Below, in pieces: positions 15,404-24,415 of a stretch of 64,000 nt of DNA. The translations under genes were made by a program, and so were the position numbers. This DNA comes from CAZEPT01 sp964626965 (lineage in GTDB: Bacteria; Patescibacteriota; Minisyncoccia; Phycocordibacterales; UBA9973), in contig CAZVHB010000001.1 of assembly GCA_964626965.1 (NCBI GenBank), positions 70,265-134,264 on the forward strand. The letters are read 5' to 3'. How positions within the stretch are numbered: the stretch's first letter is position 1; each line of letters begins with the position of its first letter. Below the pieces are notes generated by a model, which saw only the letters and a list, made by a program, of their open reading frames with translations, made no database searches and was not told the DNA's origin.

Positions 15404-17278
15404 TTAACGAATTGATTTAACAACCTTTCTTTTTTTCAGAGTTTTCATCATTGATTTGTGGTCAACTTTTTCAACTTGAGCGATAAGTTCACCGTATGAA
15501 GCAGTGATTCCTCCGGGCTGTACTTTGTAGTCTGTCGGTAGTGGATTTTCTGGGTTGGGTAACAAAAAATGTATTTGTGAAATACTAGAAGTTCCATTAT
15601 TTCCAACTATCCCTACTAAAGGGTGTAGATGAGTGTTCATAATACAAGCGCACTTCACTTTGGTGAATGTTTTCAGTACTTCGTATGCTTGATGGGTACC
15701 AGACTCTACACCTGTGCCACTGAATGGTTCATCAAAAAGTACTACACTGTACTTGGTCATCTCTTCGATAATTTGATGCAAACGATGCAGCTCACTTTGA
15801 TATCTAGACAAATTTACCCCAATGTCGTCACTTTCAACATAATGACAGAATATTCCATCTTTGATGGCCATTGTTGCTGAACTCGCGAATACAGGTAATC
15901 CTGCTTGTGCGAGCATCTGATTGATGGCATACATATTTGTATAACCTGTTTTTCCACCAGTGTTTGCTCCAGTAATAAGGAATCCTGTAGTTGTTTCATC
16001 TAACAGGAAATCATTAGGAATAGATACGCCGGCACCTTTTTGGAAGAATAACGGGTTCAAGCCTTCTTTGATATCTGTCAGCATTGATTCCATCGGTTTC
16101 ATTTTTGGCATAACCCATTTTCCTTTATGTGCATGGTAGAAGTTTACTATAGCAGCCATTAACACTAATTCATCTAAACAAGAAAATAAATTTCTGAATT
16201 CGTTTCTGTACGAATAGATGAATTTTCGGGAACCAACGAACAAATGCTCGTTCTTCTTAGAATTAAGCCTGTCTAATGAATCAGTATTTTTTATTGGGTT
16301 ATGGCCTGTGTTTTTTATTCCGTTAACCCAATTAAAGTCGCCTCCGCCATGTACTTTACTGTCTTTTACGAAGACATAGGAAAGTTTTTTTGTTCTACCA
16401 TTATTTACTTTTACCAGAGCGTGGGTACTTCCTGTGTCAGCATTAATGATTAGCTCAAAATTCATAATGATTTTCTGTTCCTTTTTTAAAGGTACTAACA
16501 ATTTTGCATCATTATTAAGTGCTTTCAAAATTAATCTTTGCCAATCGCGGTAGTGTAGCGTGCTTGCTTCTTGTTCTACATTAATGTCATCTATAGTAAA
16601 TTTTCTTTTTGTTTTTCTGATATTGATCGATCCTCCCATGCGGTTAAACATTGGTACTGAGGTACTGCCGGAAACGAAATTCAAAACAAACTGTTCAGAT
16701 GAAATTTTGTAGGATTTCTGGTCTTTGTAGTAGTCGCGATCAAGGGAAATACTCAATGTTGTCTTAATACTATACTTAGAATATTTCTTACTGTTGGCAA
16801 CCAGTTGTTCCATTTGCTTAAACCAGGACAGTTGGGTGTATTCGGAAATTATTTTTCTGAAAGGAGCGTAGATTGGTTTTTTTGCGATAAGTTTGGAGAG
16901 GCCATTTAAATAGTTTACTGTGTCCAGAACTATTACGTCATTCTTTGATGAATATTCATCGTCGTCATCCCTTCTTCGTGACTCAAGATCGGGGTATCCA
17001 TGGCTCAGAAGGAAGTTAATAAGCGGAGTGTCTTCTATCATATGGGCAAACAATTTTTGACTTCTCTGTATTGCTCCAAGATCTGTTTCCATGTTTGAAA
17101 AAAACTTTTCAAGTATCTGCTCATGGATTTTTCGTCCTTCATACTCATCTCGGCCAAGTTTACCTTTTTTGTAGGCCAGGTTAAGGATTTGTTTTATAAG
17201 TTCAGCGAGGCCAAACTTGTTGTAGCGCATTCCTAAGTGGGGAGCTACTTTCTGAATAAAGGCGTTTACTTTTTTCAT
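15404..17278 (-). CDS. MutS-like ATPase without mismatch-recognition domains
   Basis: 624 residues. Only the C-terminal third (about 432-580) is recognisable as a MutS domain V ATPase. Walker A is ITGANTGGKTGY (family TGPNMGGKS), followed by FASSATMAIKDGIF, a D-loop-like SDDIGVNLSRYQSELHRL and Walker B SVVLFDEPFSGTG. A MutS-type helix and NTHLHPL (compare ATHYHEL) complete it. The N-terminal 430 residues are mostly helical and do not resemble the MutS clamp or the Phe-x-Glu mismatch reader. It may be a structural relative of MutS2 or MutS-like proteins with an unknown substrate. Monocistronic, with its own terminator and an inverted repeat upstream (17304-17353). Confidence 0.7.
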   Translation of the reverse strand: MKKVNAFIQKVAPHLGMRYNKFGLAELIKQILNLAYKKGKLGRDEYEGRKIHEQILEKFFSNMETDLGAIQRSQKLFAHMIEDTPLINFLLSHGYPDLESRRRDDDDEYSSKNDVIVLDTVNYLNGLSKLIAKKPIYAPFRKIISEYTQLSWFKQMEQLVANSKKYSKYSIKTTLSISLDRDYYKDQKSYKISSEQFVLNFVSGSTSVPMFNRMGGSINIRKTKRKFTIDDINVEQEASTLHYRDWQRLILKALNNDAKLLVPLKKEQKIIMNFELIINADTGSTHALVKVNNGRTKKLSYVFVKDSKVHGGGDFNWVNGIKNTGHNPIKNTDSLDRLNSKKNEHLFVGSRKFIYSYRNEFRNLFSCLDELVLMAAIVNFYHAHKGKWVMPKMKPMESMLTDIKEGLNPLFFQKGAGVSIPNDFLLDETTTGFLITGANTGGKTGYTNMYAINQMLAQAGLPVFASSATMAIKDGIFCHYVESDDIGVNLSRYQSELHRLHQIIEEMTKYSVVLFDEPFSGTGVESGTHQAYEVLKTFTKVKCACIMNTHLHPLVGIVGNNGTSSISQIHFLLPNPENPLPTDYKVQPGGITASYGELIAQVEKVDHKSMMKTLKKRKVVKSIR

Positions 17279-17303
17279 TTGTTAAAATTTTTTGTGAAAT
17301 AAA

Positions 17304-17353
17304 ATTGTTTAATTTACATGAGCTCAAAATAAGCGCATGTTTAATTAAACAAT
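17304..17353. repeat. imperfect inverted repeat upstream of the MutS-like gene
   Basis: ATTGTTTAATTTACATG (17304-17320) against CATGTTTAATTAAACAAT (17336-17353), with a single-base bulge. It lies between divergent genes, 26 bases from the minus-strand start, and could be an operator or an mRNA hairpin. Confidence 0.55.
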
Positions 17354-17467
17354 CTTAGGTCTTTTTTAAAGATCTTCTTGGATTTGTTTATATCATAAGA
17401 CTGTACGAAAGTCAAATAGAATGTGGTGGTTTTTTAGAGAGGTTCTCAAGTGTGTTGAAGCCTCTAT

Positions 17468-17496
17468 TTGATTTATTTTCCGAAATAAGGTAGTAT
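17468..17496 (+). promoter_or_regulatory. promoter for rpsP
   Basis: TTGATT (17468-17473), 17-base spacer, TAGTAT (17491-17496), then 8 bases to the ATG at 17505. Leaderless or nearly so. Confidence 0.7.
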
Positions 17497-17504
17497 GGTT
17501 CTAT

Positions 17505-17810
17505 ATGTTAAAGATAAGACTACAAAGAACAGGAAGAAAAAACGACCCATCATTTCGTATTGTTTTGACTGATTCAAAAACAGCAGTTAAGAAATCTGGT
17601 TCATTTACCAAAGTACTCGGCTCAATGGAAGCAAAAAGTGGTAAAGTAATGGTGGACGGCGACGCAGTTAAGAAAGCAATTGCACAAGGTGCACAAGTAT
17701 CAGAGCGAGTTCACAACATTTTAGTGACTGAGAAAGTAATCGAAGGTACAAAGAAAAATGTTCTTCCACTCAAAAGTAAAACATCAAAGAAAAAAGATTT
17801 GAAAAAATAA
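17505..17810 (+). CDS. rpsP: 30S ribosomal protein S16
   Basis: 101 residues. The N-terminus MLKIRLQRTGRKNDPSFRIV is the S16 signature, and the usual KSG, EKLG-like GSFTKVLGSME and late AQVSERVHNIL segments follow. The Lys-rich C-terminal tail is variable in the family. First gene of the classical rpsP-khpA-trmD neighbourhood, but here each gene has its own promoter and terminator; rimM is absent. Confidence 0.95.
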   Translation: MLKIRLQRTGRKNDPSFRIVLTDSKTAVKKSGSFTKVLGSMEAKSGKVMVDGDAVKKAIAQGAQVSERVHNILVTEKVIEGTKKNVLPLKSKTSKKKDLKK

Positions 17811-17815
17811 TTTTT

Positions 17816-17845
17816 ACAAACATACCCGAAAGGGTATTTTGTTTT
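17816..17845 (+). terminator. terminator after rpsP
   Basis: ATACCC-GAAA-GGGTAT (17822-17837), GNRA-type loop, T-rich tail. Confidence 0.65.
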
Positions 17846-17878
17846 CCACAATACTGTGTGTTTCTATTTATTTTTTAA

Positions 17879-17906
17879 TTGACTCTTTTCTTAACTTCGC
17901 TATACT
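17879..17906 (+). promoter_or_regulatory. promoter for khpA
   Basis: TTGACT (17879-17884), 16-base spacer, TATACT (17901-17906). Leader of about 45 bases with a small AGCAG/CTGCT hairpin. Confidence 0.65.
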
Positions 17907-17956
17907 GTATTCAAGCAGTAACACAGTCGAAGCTGCTCTAACCGAGAACGAATAAA

Positions 17957-18262
17957 ATGCATAACGATCAAGCATTTCTTGAGTACGTAGTAAAGGCACT
18001 CGTTGACAATCCAAATGATGTAAAAATCGAACGGAATGTTGATGAAATGGGCGTCCTTATTACACTCACTGTAAACCCAAATGATATGGGTAAGATAATT
18101 GGCCGCATGGGTAATACTGCGAAAGCAATTCGAACCCTCCTTCGTGTCATTGGAATGAAAAACAATGCGCGAATCAATCTCAAGATCAACGAACCAGAAG
18201 GTATGAAAACTGCCTCAAGTGTATCAGTTGATGCTGCGATGGAAGATTTGAAAAATATTTAA
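17957..18262 (+). CDS. khpA: KH-domain RNA-binding protein KhpA
   Basis: 101 residues, one type-II KH domain. The RNA-binding GxxG loop is GRMG in MGKIIGRMGNTAKAIRTLL (about residues 46-63). KhpA, with KhpB/Jag, is a small RNA chaperone between rpsP and trmD in many bacteria. The position here between those two genes supports the assignment. The first 20 residues add a short helix with LEYVVKALVDNP, also typical. Confidence 0.92.
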   Translation: MHNDQAFLEYVVKALVDNPNDVKIERNVDEMGVLITLTVNPNDMGKIIGRMGNTAKAIRTLLRVIGMKNNARINLKINEPEGMKTASSVSVDAAMEDLKNI

Positions 18263-18304
18263 ATATAATACAGAATCAGAAGCTGTACTATATCAATCGG
18301 TAAC

Positions 18305-18334
18305 AAAAAACTCACCACTTTCGGTGAGTTTTTT
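18305..18334 (+). terminator. terminator after khpA
   Basis: 12-bp perfect stem (18305-18316 with 18323-18334), A-run left and T-run right. Confidence 0.85.
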
Positions 18335-18363
18335 GTATGCTTTATAGAAAGGTGTAAATGCGA

Positions 18364-18369
18364 TATACT
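18364..18369 (+). promoter_or_regulatory. -10 box for trmD
   Basis: TATACT six bases before the ATG at 18376; TTTATA 17 bases upstream is a weak -35. Confidence 0.5.
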
Positions 18370-18375
18370 GCGAAC

Positions 18376-19080
18376 ATGATTCGTTTTCACGTAGTGACGC
18401 TATTTCCAAATATCTGTGAGCCGTACTTGTCTGACTCTATTGTCGGGCGGGCAATCAAAGAGAAAAAAATCTCTGTGTCTTTTTATAATCCTCGTGAATT
18501 CGTAAAAGGAAAATATCGAAAAGTCTGGCCTGATGGAAATGTACAAAAGATTGTTGATGATAGGCCGTATGGCGGGGGTCCGGGGATGGTGATTCGTGCT
18601 GAACCAGTGCTCGACTGTGTAGATTCAATTCTCAAGAAAATAGAAAAAAGAAAACCAACAAAAAAAGAAACAACAAAACCAAAAACTAAGATCATTTTAC
18701 TCGGTCCACATGGTACGCTCTTTAACACCGTGTATGCAAAAAATGCGACTAAAAAATATACCGACATTATTATTCTCTCTGGACGTTATGAGGGAATCGA
18801 TGTGCGTGTAAAAAATATACTCAAAGCGGAAGAAGTCTCAATCGGCGACTATGTGCTTACTGGTGGGGAATTGCCAGCACTCGTGATGATCGACTGTATG
18901 TCTCGGCAAGTAGAAGGAGTACTTGGTAATTTTGACTCTCGTGAGGAAGAACGTGTTTCTTCGAATGAATTTTACACCAGACCAGAAGTGCTAGAGTATA
19001 AAGGTAAAAAATACAAAGTACCAGAGGTATTTGTGTCTGGAAATCACAAAAAAATAGAGGAAAGGAAAAAAAATTCCTAA
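18376..19080 (+). CDS. trmD: tRNA (guanine-N1)-methyltransferase
   Basis: 234 residues. The start at 18376 gives MIRFHVVTLFP, the family's usual beginning; the ATG six codons earlier lies within the promoter. SPOUT-fold knot elements are visible: DRPYGGGPGMV, LLGPHGTLFN, LSGRYEGID, and IGDYVLTGGELPALVMID. It methylates G37 of tRNAs next to the anticodon, preventing frameshifts. A lysine-rich insert near 95-110 (KRKPTKKETTKPK) is an unusual addition. A long hairpin terminator follows. Confidence 0.95.
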   Translation: MIRFHVVTLFPNICEPYLSDSIVGRAIKEKKISVSFYNPREFVKGKYRKVWPDGNVQKIVDDRPYGGGPGMVIRAEPVLDCVDSILKKIEKRKPTKKETTKPKTKIILLGPHGTLFNTVYAKNATKKYTDIIILSGRYEGIDVRVKNILKAEEVSIGDYVLTGGELPALVMIDCMSRQVEGVLGNFDSREEERVSSNEFYTRPEVLEYKGKKYKVPEVFVSGNHKKIEERKKNS

Positions 19081-19104
19081 TATCCAATTTCTCATTTCTA
19101 ATAA

Positions 19105-19154
19105 AATACAAAACAGCGGGGCGCCCGAAGGACGCTCCGCTGCTTTGTATTTTA
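19105..19154 (+). terminator. terminator after trmD
   Basis: Stem of about 20 bp with ATACAAAACAGCGG on the left and CCGCTGCTTTGTAT on the right, with mismatches. Belongs to the ATACAAA-flanked hairpin family. Confidence 0.75.
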
Positions 19155-19213
19155 CCTTTCTGTTCAATCTTTAAATTTTGGATATTGATTATTTAGATAG
19201 ACCATAGTAGTAT

Positions 19214-19473
19214 GTGGTTAAGTCAATTCACACTAAAGAGTACGTCTGTTTTGTTGATCGATTGTGTAAAGCTCGACAAGAAACAGGATTGACTCAAGTG
19301 TAAGTCGCTAGGGAACTCAAACATCCACAATTCATATTTCTAATGTGGAATCAGGTCAGCAAAGGGTTGATGTTGTCGAACTTCAAGTTTTTGCAAAACT
19401 TTATAAGAAAGATATTAACTATTTTTTTAAAATAAATAAAACATGTTTTGTAAAAAATGCGGATTTAAATTAA
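19214..19473 (+). pseudogene. decayed XRE-family HTH regulator
   Basis: Translation from a GTG at 19214 gives VKSIHTKEYVCFVDRL and then KARQETGLTQV, followed by a TAA (19301-19303) where the family has Glu or a similar residue. It continues ARELKHPQ, then a one-base frame change near 19331-19336, then HISNVESGQQRVDVVELQVF and AKLYKKDINYFFK. Together these give the HTH pattern of small XRE regulators (LTQ...ELK.PQ..IS..ESG.RR.D..EL..FAK.Y). Two independent lesions argue for a real pseudogene rather than a sequencing error. The remains run into the next gene. This stretch (19081-19442) otherwise holds only the trmD terminator. Confidence 0.75.
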
Positions 19474-20489
19474 GTGTGGAACAGAAATTTTGTGGTCAAT
19501 GCGGAGATTCTTTTTCAAATAGAAAGGTAGATAAAATTCAGGATGTTGAGGTTGTATTAAAAAAATTAAACAAAAGAAAAAATATTTATTTAATCGCCCC
19601 AGTAGTTTCTTTTTTTGTTATTTTAAGTTTGTATGGAGTAGTCTATTTTGTTGGAAGAACACTAGGTGTGAGTAATCAAAGTAGCACACTACTTAGCGTT
19701 CTTAATATGTTAATCCCTATATTTCTAGCATTGTTGGTTCTTTTTATTCCAGTAGGAATTGTACTCGGATTAAATATCGGACGTAAAATGCGTAAAATAA
19801 AAAATACTGATGAGTACGATGAGCGATCTGGTGAAGGTGAGAACTCAATTATTCCAGAGGAGATTAAAGGTTGGAGTTGGGGTGCCATGGGGTTAACATG
19901 GATCTGGGGACTTTCGCATGGAGTTTATCGTTCTCTATTGGTTTTTGTACCGATATTTAATATTGTGTATATTTTTATTTTAGGAGCTAAAGGAAGAGAG
20001 TGGGCTTGGAGAAGTGGAAAATATAAAGATGTTGAAGAATTTAGAGAATCTCAAAAAGTGTGGGATATTGTCGGTGCTCTTTTAATTGGTGCTATAATTA
20101 TTTTCTCTGTGATGGGGTTTTCCTCTGGTGAGAGAGAAACCTCTGTAAGTCAGGATGATAATGCTTCAAAAGCATCTTTAATAGCAGAAATAGTTGAACA
20201 AGTAAAAGCTGATACAATACTTCCAAGTAAAATGGATGATGTTACCACCCTTATCGATGTAACAGCTGAACCTACTGCTATCCGATATTATTATCACCTT
20301 ACAGGTATAGACTCCACTGAATTTAGCAATGATTTATTAAAGAGTCTTTTATTAGATGGTGTCTGTGGTGACGAAGCTATAAAGAATCTCTTAAATAAGG
20401 ACATTAATGTTGAGTACTCGTATTTAGATGTAGATACAGAAAAAAATTACTTTACTTACTTTAGTAAGCAAGATTGTTCTTTAAATTAA
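19443..20489 (+). CDS. zinc-ribbon membrane protein
   Basis: 348 residues. Residues 3-21 form a short zinc ribbon, CKKC and CGQC. Hydrophobic segments lie at about 48-73, 83-110 and 155-182, and another near 207-224, so at least four membrane passes. The segment WSWGAMGLTWIWGLSHGVYR is characteristic but I cannot name its family. The last 110 residues are a soluble, acidic domain, which could lie outside. The next gene shares the N-terminal zinc-ribbon plan and begins 2 bases after the stop, so they are probably a pair made together. Function unknown; the adjacent regulator remnant may once have controlled it. Confidence 0.7.
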   Translation: MFCKKCGFKLSVEQKFCGQCGDSFSNRKVDKIQDVEVVLKKLNKRKNIYLIAPVVSFFVILSLYGVVYFVGRTLGVSNQSSTLLSVLNMLIPIFLALLVLFIPVGIVLGLNIGRKMRKIKNTDEYDERSGEGENSIIPEEIKGWSWGAMGLTWIWGLSHGVYRSLLVFVPIFNIVYIFILGAKGREWAWRSGKYKDVEEFRESQKVWDIVGALLIGAIIIFSVMGFSSGERETSVSQDDNASKASLIAEIVEQVKADTILPSKMDDVTTLIDVTAEPTAIRYYYHLTGIDSTEFSNDLLKSLLLDGVCGDEAIKNLLNKDINVEYSYLDVDTEKNYFTYFSKQDCSLN

Positions 20490-20490
20490 T

Positions 20491-20904
20491 ATGTATTGTA
20501 CTGAATGTGGAAGGAAAATAGAAGATAATAATAAATTTTGTACTAATTGTGGACATGCTTATTTTCATTTAGTAGATCAAAATTCTGATCGTCAGACAAA
20601 TTTAACATCTACCAATCAAGAAAAATGGTGGTATCGATTACTCAAGGTTATTTACATATTTATCTATTTGCAAATCTTATGGATTGTGCCCGTGGTGTGG
20701 TCAGAAAATAGTTCTACTTATGTTAGTGGTGGTAATTACTCTTATTATGGTCATTATGAAGATACTTTCGGTGCAGCATTTGGGTACTCGCTTCTCACAA
20801 TTGTAATTTTTGTTGTGATATTACGTTTAGTTAAAATCTCTGTGCAGTATATTATATTAGGTTATAGACCAAAATGGAAAAAAGAATTTAAAATTTTTTT
20901 CTAA
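20491..20904 (+). CDS. small zinc-ribbon membrane protein
   Basis: 137 residues. An N-terminal zinc ribbon is formed by CTEC (3-6) and CTNC (17-20). Two membrane segments follow at about 49-70 and 97-125, separated by a short Tyr/Gly-rich loop. The ribbon-plus-membrane plan matches the preceding gene, from which it is separated by one base. I cannot assign a function; a membrane-bound sensor or assembly partner is possible. Confidence 0.65.
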   Translation: MYCTECGRKIEDNNKFCTNCGHAYFHLVDQNSDRQTNLTSTNQEKWWYRLLKVIYIFIYLQILWIVPVVWSENSSTYVSGGNYSYYGHYEDTFGAAFGYSLLTIVIFVVILRLVKISVQYIILGYRPKWKKEFKIFF

Positions 20905-21212
20905 TGTTTTCTTGGGCTTGGTGTGGCGAAAGAGTTCAGTGTGTCTTGATGTTTTTTGGTTCTTTTTTGCATCCAAGGTAAAAAAGAATAAAGAAAGTTG
21001 ACTTTTTTTCTTAAATACGGTATGTTTACTGTACTAGAGCTTTGATTGAGTTATTGTAAGCTGCTTTGGTTTTATAAGCCTTTGTTTTTCTCATTGCCAC
21101 ACAATAATACCCAAAAATAAAGATATTTTAATAGCCAAAGATTGTCCGTCTTGGCTTTTTGCTGTTTTATTGCGTCGCACAGAGAAATACATAATACAAG
21201 AGAGATTATTAT
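20905..21212 (+). promoter_or_regulatory. rpoBC-dnaG-rpoD promoter and leader
   Basis: 308 bases without a gene. TTGACT (20998-21003), 17-base spacer, TATGTT (21021-21026) give a good promoter. The leader is about 180 bases. At 21133-21160 AGCCAA pairs with TTGGCT, followed by five T, which looks like an attenuator-type terminator. Nothing else recognisable. Confidence 0.6.
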
Positions 21213-24200
21213 ATGCATCATGTGTCCAAAGAGAAAAAGTACTTCTCGAAATATAAAACACCGCTTGCACCACTTCCTAACTTGCTCGAGAACCAACTCG
21301 AGAGTTTCGACTGGTTCGTGCGTGAAGGGTTGAAGGAAGTGTTTAAGGAATTTTCACCAATTAGTGACTATTCTTCTAAAAAGTTTGAACTTTCATTTAG
21401 TTCATTTGTGCTCTCTGAGCCAAAGTATGACGAACGATTTGCGAAAGCAAATAAAGTAACCTACGATGGTCAGCTTAAGGCTCGTGTGAAACTCGTCAAT
21501 AAAATAATCGGCGAAACAAAAGAACAAGAAATCTTTCTTGTTGATTTGCCGTTGATGACTGCTCACGGAACATTTATTATCAACGGAGTAGAACGTGTTA
21601 TGGTTCCACAACTTGCACGGTCTTTTGGTATTTTCTTTACTCAAGAAGATATTAAAGACAAGCGTTACTTTGGTGGAAAAATCATCCCTGCACGTGGTGT
21701 CTGGATCGAACTTGAAACCGATACTGATAATGGAATCTATGTACGTGTAGACAAGAAGAGAAAATTCTCAATCATTTCTCTTCTTCGTGTGATGGGTCTT
21801 GAAACCAACGAACAAATCGAAAAAGCATTTAAAGGCAGTGAATACTTGGAGCAAATTAAGGCATCTATCGAAAAAGATACAGCAAAAGACGTCAATGGAA
21901 GTGCTATCGAAATCTACAAGAGACTCCGTGACGGTGACCTTGCAACTGCGCAAAATGCACGTGAATTCCTCACGGCTATTTTGTCATCTGAACGATATGA
22001 CCTTTCTCCTATTGGACGTTTCCGTTTCAATCAACGTTTCAACAAATCTCTCGACAAAACTGAACTCGATCGAAGAACTCTCTCTATCGACGATATCGTT
22101 ACTATGGTGAACCATATCTACGATTTAAATACAAAACCAGAACTCAAAGCAGATGATATTGATCACCTCGGACAACGACGTGTGCGTTTTGTCGGAGAAC
22201 TCCTCCAACAAAAAATGCGTGTTGGTATGACACAGATCAAAAGAAATGTGCAAGATCGTATGTCAACGATGGACACAATGACAACGATGCCGATCAACGT
22301 GATCAACCAACGACCACTTCAGGCTCGTGTGAAAGAATTTTTCACTACAAACCAACTCTCTCAATTCATGAACCAAGAAAACATCTTGGCTGAAATTGAA
22401 AACCTCCGTATTCTCTCAGCGCTTGGACCAGGTGGACTTACTCGTGAACGAGCAGGTCTTGAAGTTCGTGACGTGCACACATCTCACTATGGACGTGTAT
22501 GTCCTATCCATACTCCAGAAGGACCAAACATTGGTCTTATCTTGCACATGTCTTCATATGCAAAGGTAAATGAATATGGAATTATCGAAACACCATACGC
22601 TAAAGTAGAAAAAGGACGCATCACTGGTGAAGTGCTTTACTTGAACGCACTTGAAGAAGAAAAATACAGTATTGCTCATGCGCTTACTCCATACGACAGT
22701 AAAGGAAATATTCTTGTAGAACAAGTAGAAGCTCGTATCCACACAGAACCAGGACTTATCGAAAAATCAAAAATCGACTTTATTGATGTTGCTCCAAACC
22801 AAGCATTTTCTATTGCGACTTCTATGATTCCATTCTTGGAACATGATGATGCGAACCGTGCACTCATGGGATCAAACATGCAAAAGCAAGCAACTCCTTG
22901 TATTATTCCAGACGTTCCACTCGTGGCGACTGGTATGGAAGCGATGGCGGCAAAAGATTCAGGACGACTTCCGCTCGCAACATGCGATGGCACCGTTACT
23001 GAAGTTGATGCAAAACATATCACTATTGAAGATGACAAAGGGAAGAAGCATACACAAGAGCTTGTGAACTTTGAACGAACAAATAACTTTACTTCTTTCC
23101 ACCAACGACCACTTGTTTCTCTCGGTGAAAAAGTTAAGAAAGGACAAGTTATCGGAGATACATCATCTTCTCAAGAAGGACAAATCGCGCTTGGTCAAAA
23201 CGTACTCGTAGCATTTATGCCATGGAACGGTGCAAACTTTGAAGATGCGATTATTCTTTCAGAAAGACTCGTGAAGAACAGTAAATTCTCATCTATGTAT
23301 ATAGAAGAATTTGTCTGTCTCGTTCGTGATACAAAACTTGGGCCAGAACTCACAACTCGTGATATTCCAAATATCGGAGAAGGAAAACTCAAAGATCTTG
23401 ATGAAGACGGTATTATCCGTGTTGGTGCTGAAGTTCGAGAAAACGATATCCTCGTTGGAAAAATTACACCAAAAGGAGAAACAGAACTTACTCCAGAAGA
23501 AAAACTCCTCCGCTCTATCTTTGCTGAAAAAGCACGTGATGTAAAAGATACATCACTTCGTGTTGAACATGGAAAGAAAGGACGTGTCATTAATGTGAAA
23601 GTATTTTCACGAGAACTCGGTCACTCACTTGAAAGTGGAATCATCAAAAAAATTGTTATTGAAGTTGCACAACTTCGAAATATCTCAGTTGGAGATAAAT
23701 TAGCTGGACGTCACGGAAACAAAGGTGTTATCTCAACAATCCTTCCAGAAGAAGATATGCCATATACAGTAGACGGAAAACCGGTTGATATTATTTTGAC
23801 ACCACTCGGTGTGCCATCACGTATGAACCTCGGACAGATTCTTGAAATGCACTTAGGGCTCGCTGCTGATACTCTCGGGTACCAAGCTGTTGTTCCTGCA
23901 TTTTGTGGAGCAGGCGAAGAAGAAATTCGTGAAGAATTGAAAAAAGCAGGTATTCCAGAAAACGGACGTATTGCACTCTACGATGGACGAACTGGAGACA
24001 AATTTGACCAAGATATCGCAGTCGGTATCATGCACGTGTTGAAACTTCACCACATGGTGGAAGACAAGATTCACATGCGTTCAATCGGTCCGTACTCTCT
24101 TATTACGCAACAACCACTCGGAGGTAAAGCTCAAGGTGGAGGACAGCGTTTCGGAGAAATGGAAGTGTGGGCTCTTGAAGGATACGGTGCAGCGCACATC

Positions 24201-24410
24201 CTCCGAGAAATGCTCACGATCAAGTCTGACGACATCATGGGACGAACTGCTGCTTTTGACTCAATCATTAAAGGCGAAGAAATCAAGACACCAAATACTC
24301 CTGCATCATTTTCTGTTATGCTCAACTACCTCCGTGGTCTCGCACTCGACATTAATCTTATCAACCAAAATCAAGTCGAAGAAATTGGAAATGAACTCGT
24401 AAACGAATAA
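21213..24410 (+). CDS. rpoB: RNA polymerase beta subunit
   Basis: 1065 residues, at the short end for bacterial RpoB. Key segments are in order: PLAPLPNLLENQLESFDWF at the N-terminus, fork/Rif-region FFTTNQLSQFMNQENILAE, GPGGLTRERAGLEVRD and HYGRVCPIHTPEGPNIGL, then NVLVAFMPWNGANFEDAI, GDKLAGRHGNKGVIS and GGKAQGGGQRFGEMEVWALE near the C-terminus. It forms the catalytic pocket with RpoC. Lineage inserts seen in other phyla are absent. It leads a four-gene run whose members are only 5 bases apart. Confidence 0.98.
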   Translation: MHHVSKEKKYFSKYKTPLAPLPNLLENQLESFDWFVREGLKEVFKEFSPISDYSSKKFELSFSSFVLSEPKYDERFAKANKVTYDGQLKARVKLVNKIIGETKEQEIFLVDLPLMTAHGTFIINGVERVMVPQLARSFGIFFTQEDIKDKRYFGGKIIPARGVWIELETDTDNGIYVRVDKKRKFSIISLLRVMGLETNEQIEKAFKGSEYLEQIKASIEKDTAKDVNGSAIEIYKRLRDGDLATAQNAREFLTAILSSERYDLSPIGRFRFNQRFNKSLDKTELDRRTLSIDDIVTMVNHIYDLNTKPELKADDIDHLGQRRVRFVGELLQQKMRVGMTQIKRNVQDRMSTMDTMTTMPINVINQRPLQARVKEFFTTNQLSQFMNQENILAEIENLRILSALGPGGLTRERAGLEVRDVHTSHYGRVCPIHTPEGPNIGLILHMSSYAKVNEYGIIETPYAKVEKGRITGEVLYLNALEEEKYSIAHALTPYDSKGNILVEQVEARIHTEPGLIEKSKIDFIDVAPNQAFSIATSMIPFLEHDDANRALMGSNMQKQATPCIIPDVPLVATGMEAMAAKDSGRLPLATCDGTVTEVDAKHITIEDDKGKKHTQELVNFERTNNFTSFHQRPLVSLGEKVKKGQVIGDTSSSQEGQIALGQNVLVAFMPWNGANFEDAIILSERLVKNSKFSSMYIEEFVCLVRDTKLGPELTTRDIPNIGEGKLKDLDEDGIIRVGAEVRENDILVGKITPKGETELTPEEKLLRSIFAEKARDVKDTSLRVEHGKKGRVINVKVFSRELGHSLESGIIKKIVIEVAQLRNISVGDKLAGRHGNKGVISTILPEEDMPYTVDGKPVDIILTPLGVPSRMNLGQILEMHLGLAADTLGYQAVVPAFCGAGEEEIREELKKAGIPENGRIALYDGRTGDKFDQDIAVGIMHVLKLHHMVEDKIHMRSIGPYSLITQQPLGGKAQGGGQRFGEMEVWALEGYGAAHILREMLTIKSDDIMGRTAAFDSIIKGEEIKTPNTPASFSVMLNYLRGLALDINLINQNQVEEIGNELVNE

Positions 24411-24415
24411 ATTAT

